Assembly: GCA_963675135.1 (NCBI GenBank)
Contig: OY776121.1
Span: 82,296,875 to 82,360,874, forward strand
From: Galeopsis tetrahit
Taxonomy: Eukaryota; Streptophyta; Magnoliopsida; Lamiales; Lamiaceae
Direction: 5' to 3'
DNA length: 64,000 bases
A program made the translations under genes and the position numbers. Shown piece by piece: positions 58,701 to 64,000 of the stretch. The first letter of the stretch is position 1. The number at the start of each line of letters is the position of its first letter. The notes below the pieces were generated by a model. It did no database searches and was not told the origin of the DNA. It saw nothing but the letters and a program-made list of their open reading frames with translations.

Positions 58701-58982
58701 AACGCGGCATCTTTGGCTAAGGCTATGTTTGCCTCAATAGCAACTCCAATGGCTTTATGTTGCATTATTTACACGTTCCTCTATCGTACTTATCCAAGAG
58801 ACAGAGAACGAGCCCGAATGGTAGCTGTCCTAGAATCGGAGATGCATTTCATTGAGTCCGACTCTTCACATCGTCAGATTCAATCTGCTGAAACGAAAGA
58901 ACTTATTCTCGATGAAAATACTATCACTGAGATGCCTTTTGATGATGATAACGATGAAAGAGCGCTGCTCGTCTCCAGGTGA
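55736..58982 (+). CDS. Major facilitator superfamily transporter, UNE2-like group, 3 exons
   Basis: Exons are 55736-56023, 57043-57794 and 58523-58982, totalling 1500 nt or 499 aa. Splice sites: CAG|GTAATT to ACCAG|GTAGCT (phase 0), then ACAA|GTAAGA to GACAG|TCCAAT (phase 2), restoring ATNNPIFAEIVPEKSRTSIYA. The protein has the MFS 12-helix character. An N-terminal hydrophobic segment (TLTLVLVNLAGIMERADESLLPG), LGLLTLFRSMVQALCYPL, a first cytosolic-loop-type SRHNRA, SRALNGIGLAIVAPAIQSLVAD, and GQAFGWLQLTSNIGSVIGGL lie in the first half. A long central loop (about residues 185-225) is followed by the second half and an acidic C-terminus. It resembles plant MFS proteins of the UNE2 / At4g36790 type; the substrate is unknown. 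A MITE lies in intron 2. Confidence 0.92.
58068..58402. mobile_element. MITE (hAT-like ends) inside intron 2 of the MFS gene
   Basis: The left end reads GGGTGTTTGCAACAA and the right end TTGTTGCAAACACCC, an exact inverted repeat of 15 bp. An internal hairpin-like AACTTCTAGAA / TTCTAGAAG stretch lies near 58145-58175. No exact 8-bp duplication is visible at these borders. Being intronic and non-coding it should be spliced out. Confidence 0.7.
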
Positions 58983-61006
58983 TATTCTATTGGTTTATCG
59001 TACATTGTAATGCTCAATTTAATGAATTGGCTAGGAATTCCCTGGTTTTGGATCAGTAAAAAAAGGAACTTTATTCATGGGAAGCAAGGTATAGCAGTTG
59101 ATCTCATTTTTAGCCTTTTGACAAAAAACTTGTAGGGGAGGTGACTCTCATGCAAGTGAATGCCGTTTCTTTTGAAAAGAACATATTAGTATTTGACTAT
59201 GAGGATATGGAGTTCATTTTCATGTACTGTATATAAGAAGATGGTTTCACGCTTGATTTCCACTTTTATTTTACCCTATTTTTTTAACTTCCAAATTATT
59301 TTGCAAATTGAGATAATGAATTATCCTTTAAAGATCATTTTAGTTATTCCATCAAAACATTTAAACATTATATTAAAATATCATTACTTTATTCACACTA
59401 AAAAAACATACTACTATTATTACTTTTAAAATTGAATTGTTTTTCTCTTCTTACATTTACTTTTCATTTCATATATTAAAATTTGTGTTCAAAAGTTATG
59501 AATTTTTACTCAATGGGTGGTGAGTGAGTATTAAGAATGAGAAATCAAAATGAAAATGTTATTACTATCCCAAGATCTTTGGGATATTGATTCTATGACT
59601 TGTCTTTTGCCGGAAGTTAATTTTTCTTTCACAAAGATCACTCAATGATATTGATAGTAGTAATTTTTTTCTGTTGAAAAAGTTGTGCTCGACTGAAATT
59701 CTTTGTCATTTCAATGTTTAGAGAATTCGTTGTCAATGTGTGATTGCATGTGGACTATTTTTTTATTTCTAATCTGACGATGTACAATTTTCACTTTACC
59801 TGACTTTCAATTGTTTTACTATTCTACCTTTAAAAAATTGTTACTATTCTCTTTTCTGCCTATCAATGGTAAATTCTAATATTGGTCATATTATTTTTGC
59901 TCGAAATGTTTTACGATACCGCGTGGAACTCATCTTGTCTACTTTTTTCTTTTTTTTTTATTTTTATTTGGGAGTAAATTTGAAAGATGGTGGAGTACTA
60001 TTTTGAGAGTAAATACAAATAAATAATAAGTTTTCATATCCATACGTAAAATTAAAATTACTTATAATTCTTATAAGTTTCTTTTGACAAACGCTCATGT
60101 GGGCGGTATTATACAATTTCAAGTGTATTTTATTAATGTGTGCACTAATTCTAATCAATTCATTTTTTATAAGGAGGTGTCTGCACCCTGCAAAAAAAAA
60201 AAATCATCATTATTTGCAAACTCTTTAAATAGGAAAACGGGGAAAAGGCCATTTTCAATACTATTTAAAGAGTTTGCAAATAATGATGATTTTTTTTTTT
60301 CACAATCTCTAGTTGATTTTTTTACTGGAGTTTTATTACTCATAAGTGTAAAATATTATGAGTGCAAACCTTTTCTTGTATAACTACTAGATGTAAAATT
60401 ATGTGCATTTCGAATTTTTAGTGTACATTTACAATTTGTACTGTACAAATTAATTGTAACAAAGAGTAAATTGTTTTTTTTTTTTACATTAAAATAATTT
60501 TTTTTTTCCAAATTGCATCTAAAATAACTCCCCCTCTATTGTATGATGCCGATGTTACCTTTCTTTTTTTATTTTTTTTGTTTCTCAAAACAGACTACCT
60601 TTCCTTTTTGAACCCAAATCTCTTTCCAGAAAATCACTCAACAATTCTCTAATTCTCTATGGAAAAAAGAGAGAGAAATATAAGCAAACACAAAACACAT
60701 CACCTTAGTGAAAAATTTTATTTGCTTTTTTACATTACTGAATAAATAAATGAAAATGGAATTCCAAAAATTGTCCAGATGTATTAATTTTGAGTAGAAG
60801 GAATGTAGTAGTGTGTTAGCCAAGTTAGAGAAGCTTGCAAGCATTACAAAAGAATTTGGTATCATTGCCCCCCACGTGCAATGTTCTCTTCTTCTCTTTT
60901 CTGCCCATTCCCACCCTTTTTTTCATTACATTTTTACCCCTCTTCTTCTCTTCCACTCATAATTGGACATACCGATTTACTTTATCAACTCAATTCATTT
61001 TCATAT
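58983..61006. other. Non-coding 3' flank of the MFS gene
   Basis: AT-rich, with no gene I can support. It contains the hairpin at 60193-60300. Confidence 0.6.
60193..60300. repeat. Perfect 40-bp inverted repeat (hairpin), 28-nt loop
   Basis: The left arm is 60193-60232 (A-run, then TCATCATTATTTGCAAACTC and TTTAAATAG). The right arm is 60261-60300, its exact reverse complement including the T-run. The loop is 60233-60260. It could be a very small palindromic MITE or a hairpin-forming transcript. Confidence 0.93.
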
Positions 61007-61008
61007 TA

Positions 61009-61583
61009 CTCCCTCCGTCTAATTTTATTATGCCCACTTCTTTTGGTACGAGTTTTAATGAATACTCTCTCCGTTCCGGAGGAACTTGCACCCTTTGATC
61101 GACACATATTTTAAGAAATGTGTAAGAAAATGTGTAATGATTGATGTTTTGAGGGGTAGTTTTGTAAACTTTTATGAATAAAGTAAAGTAAAAAGTAGGT
61201 TGAGTGTGAAAAAGTAATGGCATATGGGTAAATATGTGTATATTTTGAGGGTGAGGGTTATTACAATATTTCCTTTTATGGAGTGTGCAAATTGGTATGG
61301 GACATCCATATATGGAAAGTGTGCAAATTCCTGTGGGACGGAGGGAGTATTAATTAATTTATTCATAAAGTAGATAAGTTGAGGGTATGATGGGGTATTG
61401 TGGAGTTCATTTGTAAATAAATGATTGTTTATGAATAAAGTGATTGACAAAGTGGGTAAATAAGTGATGATAGGAAGGTGGAGATAAAGTAGTATAAATA
61501 GTATTATTTTCAAAAAAATATGAGCATAATAAAATTGAATAACAAAAAAGAAAAATGAGAATAATGAAATTGGACGGAGGAAG
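61009..61583. mobile_element. Stowaway-type MITE (outer) interrupted by a second one
   Basis: Flanking TA dinucleotides at 61007-61008 and 61584-61585. The left end is CTCCCTCCGTCTAATTTTAT; the right end, read inward, is CTTCCTCCGTCCAATTTCAT. The inner insertion at 61065-61347 splits it. Excluding that, the outer element is about 290 bp. Confidence 0.88.
61065..61347. mobile_element. Stowaway-type MITE (inner), 283 bp, TA TSD
   Basis: The left end is CTCTCTCCGTTCCGGAGGAA; the right end, read inward, is CTCCCTCCGTCCCACAGGAA. TA dinucleotides lie at 61063-61064 and 61348-61349. Both ends continue with (TTTGCAC/cTTGCAC)-like sequence. It lies entirely inside the outer MITE. Confidence 0.88.
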
Positions 61584-61585
61584 TA

Positions 61586-64000
61586 TAATATAATGTATTA
61601 TGTATACACAAATTAATTTATTCGTGGTAATTTTCTTTATAAAGCCACACAATGGACCCCTTCATCGACCGATTTCTAAATAATGGAGTAGAAGTTTATT
61701 TGATCCCAATTGAAAAGAAAAAAAAAATTAGATATAAAAAAAAAGTTAAGAGATTTATTTGAATCCCAATGATAAATTAGTGACTATATATATATTTTTT
61801 TGAATAATTGTACATCGATGTAACAATAACAAATAAATATAAATAAACAGAAAATAATTATTTATTTATTTTCCTCTTTAAATCCAAGAAATTAAAATTT
61901 AATGTAATGTAAAAATAAATAAACACACGGCTACAAAGCCCCTCCCCTATTTTAATGTTTTAATGTAAACATATTCCCATGGCCACCCACTAATCCCTGA
62001 CTAATTACACGTACACGTCTCTTTTTTAATATATTTTATTTAGATTTATAAATAATATTCTATTAAAAAAATCAGGGTTGTTTAAGTAAGAATTGGGGTT
62101 TATTTAATATTTTAAAAAATAAATACTGTATTCATTTTTTATATTTTTTTATAACAGTACTTCTTTAATAAGAGTAAGAATTTATTTAAATAAAAAAAAG
62201 AAGTTAAGAGGCATATTTGATCCTCACTTATAAAATTAAGGGTGCATTAATATATTGTTTGATTTTATTTGATCTCAGTTGAAAAAGATTAATTAAAAAA
62301 TGTATCGCATTTGATCTTCACTTATACTCCAATATTATGGGTGGAGTGGAGTCTTTCCCAAATATGTATTGCGTGGTCTACTTCTTTCTTTAAGGATCTA
62401 CTACCTTTTTTTTTTTTTCCTTTTCTTTTTAAGTGTACTAGTATACTAGTATTACTTTATGCTCTTTCAATTTAATTATCTGACTATAGTACGCATGTTT
62501 ACATTATTTCCTATAATGTGAGGAAAATAAGGAAATACATACATTTGTGAGGCAGGATAGAAAATATAGTACTATTAATCATGAAAATATCATACTCAAC
62601 AAATTCAATTCAACTATTCAAGTCATATTGAGACGTTAATACGGTAGTGGTTTATGAAAACGAGTGTGCTTTGCTTAGATTCATTTGTTTAAAAATCTCA
62701 TTAATTCTTACTGCTTGTGAAATGTTCTTAGAGAAAAAAAAAAAAAAACAAACTATGAAATAAAATAATGGTACGATTAAAATGTCAGCAATAGAAACTT
62801 TATGAAAAACGGAATTATATTTCAAACATCAATTAGGATCATTCTATTTCAACGTATTAACAAAAACTTGAATAAATTAAAGTTGAGAATCGTTTTATAT
62901 ATGTTGGGTCTCTTCGTCATCTCCGATGAGATTCGACAGACACCGATTCAGGCATCTGGGATCGGATCGATTGAGATGGATATAGAGGAAGATCAAAGTT
63001 ACGTATGTTAGCACTCACCTCAAAACTCTCACACAAACTCTCGTTTATACTTCACAGAGAGAAAGAAGAAAAAATTGACTCATATTGTTTCAAGTGAAAG
63101 GTTACCTTAGACATAAGCAATTAGAACAACATGTTGACTATGTGCCACTTTATGTTAAGGCCTTGGGCCTTGAAATTGTTTCACATAAAACTCACTCTAA
63201 TTTTTTTTATAAATATAAGCAATTAAGCATGAAATATCATGATAGCAATTAAATTAAATTGTTTCTCGATCCGGAATCAGAAAAACCCAAACACTTTTTA
63301 AAATAAATTATCCAATACTTGATAAATATTTTAAAGAGTTAATAACTGATATGTAAAATTCAAGAGTTACGAATTCCTAATAATCGTTTCCACTAATGAC
63401 GTGTTTTGATTAATCAGACATTTTAATCTCCAATTATAAACATAACCCGTGCATATTCTGAATCGGTGTCGGTTCTAATTAATTTTGCATTTCTAAATAC
63501 AGTACTGTATAACACATGTAACATGTGGTGATTATTTTGAAATTACTTGAATTATTATTATAAGCACATTAAAACATTTTTCTTATTAATATAATATACA
63601 TGTCGTTAAATTATTTCTGAAAAGACATTCCATAGAATAGAAACCCTCCAAAATATAACCAAACAACCCTAAAGTAGTTTTTGTTTTTGTCCTTTACAAA
63701 AGAAGGAAGGGAAGGGGCTTTCTGTAATTTGAAATTTTGAATTTGAAATATCCGTTTCATACGCAGTAGTACAGTAGCGGAGAAGTGAGCACACATAATT
63801 TTATCACTCCAACGGATAGCTTTATAACTACGTCACTCTAAACGCTTTTAATGGACGTAATTGCCCCTTTCAATTTATGTAAACCATTTTTTTTTTCTTC
63901 AAAACACCTTTTGGTACTCTTAAACTTCCGCTTGAATGCCCTCACAATCTGATTAGCACCTTAATAAATAAATAAAAACAATTAATTGTGTAATTATTAA
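61586..64000. other. Non-coding, AT-rich to the window end
   Basis: No supportable gene on either strand. Short open frames (for example 62802-63011 plus, 63611-63796 minus) have no recognisable motif. Confidence 0.6.

Overview
This window is plant nuclear DNA, most likely from a eudicot. The signs are intron-containing and single-exon plant genes (an mTERF family cluster, a VQ-motif protein, a UNE2-like MFS transporter), an AT-rich background, Arabidopsis-type CCCTAAA telomere-like repeats, and dense, nested plant transposons. An asterid or Lamiales-type genome is only a guess. A 200-N run at 38299-38498 is an assembly gap.

Layout. 1-3826 (-): a decayed LINE (ORF1 with DUF4283 and zinc knuckle, ORF2 with endonuclease and reverse transcriptase) running off the left edge. 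3.9-4.9 kb: LTR-like sequence. 4.9-13.4 kb: three Mutator-like (MULE) elements in a row, each with an exact 9-bp target duplication; they host a 1.77-kb solo LTR with its own 5-bp duplication, a telomere-like tandem array and a hAT MITE with an 8-bp duplication. 13.6-30.0 kb: five mTERF paralogs. Two neighbouring + strand copies are each broken by one small frameshift, one on the - strand is intact, and two more on the + strand are intact. A conserved plant gene of unknown function (23.2-24.0 kb) and another MULE lie among them. 31.8-37.0 kb: a complete, recently inserted but coding-dead Ty1/copia element on the - strand. 41.3-42.4 kb: a VQ-motif transcriptional regulator. 46.8-50.1 kb: a MULE carrying a CACTA element. 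51.7-55.4 kb: three more MULEs, one inside a hAT-like element. 55.7-59.0 kb: a three-exon MFS transporter. 59-64 kb: non-coding, with a near-perfect hairpin and a Stowaway MITE nested in another Stowaway MITE.

How it fits together. The functional gene content is small: three intact mTERF genes (predicted organellar nucleic-acid-binding regulators), one VQ gene (predicted WRKY partner), one MFS transporter and one unknown. They do not form a pathway. The mTERF cluster is a local gene-family expansion with duplication, possible gene conversion and pseudogenisation. The most striking structural signal is eight non-autonomous MULE-like elements, all delimited by terminal repeats and 9-bp duplications. 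Two of them belong to one family but carry their cores in opposite orientation relative to their ends. Three others share a layout of AT-rich arms around a GC-rich, coding-looking core. No transposase gene for any of the DNA transposons was seen.
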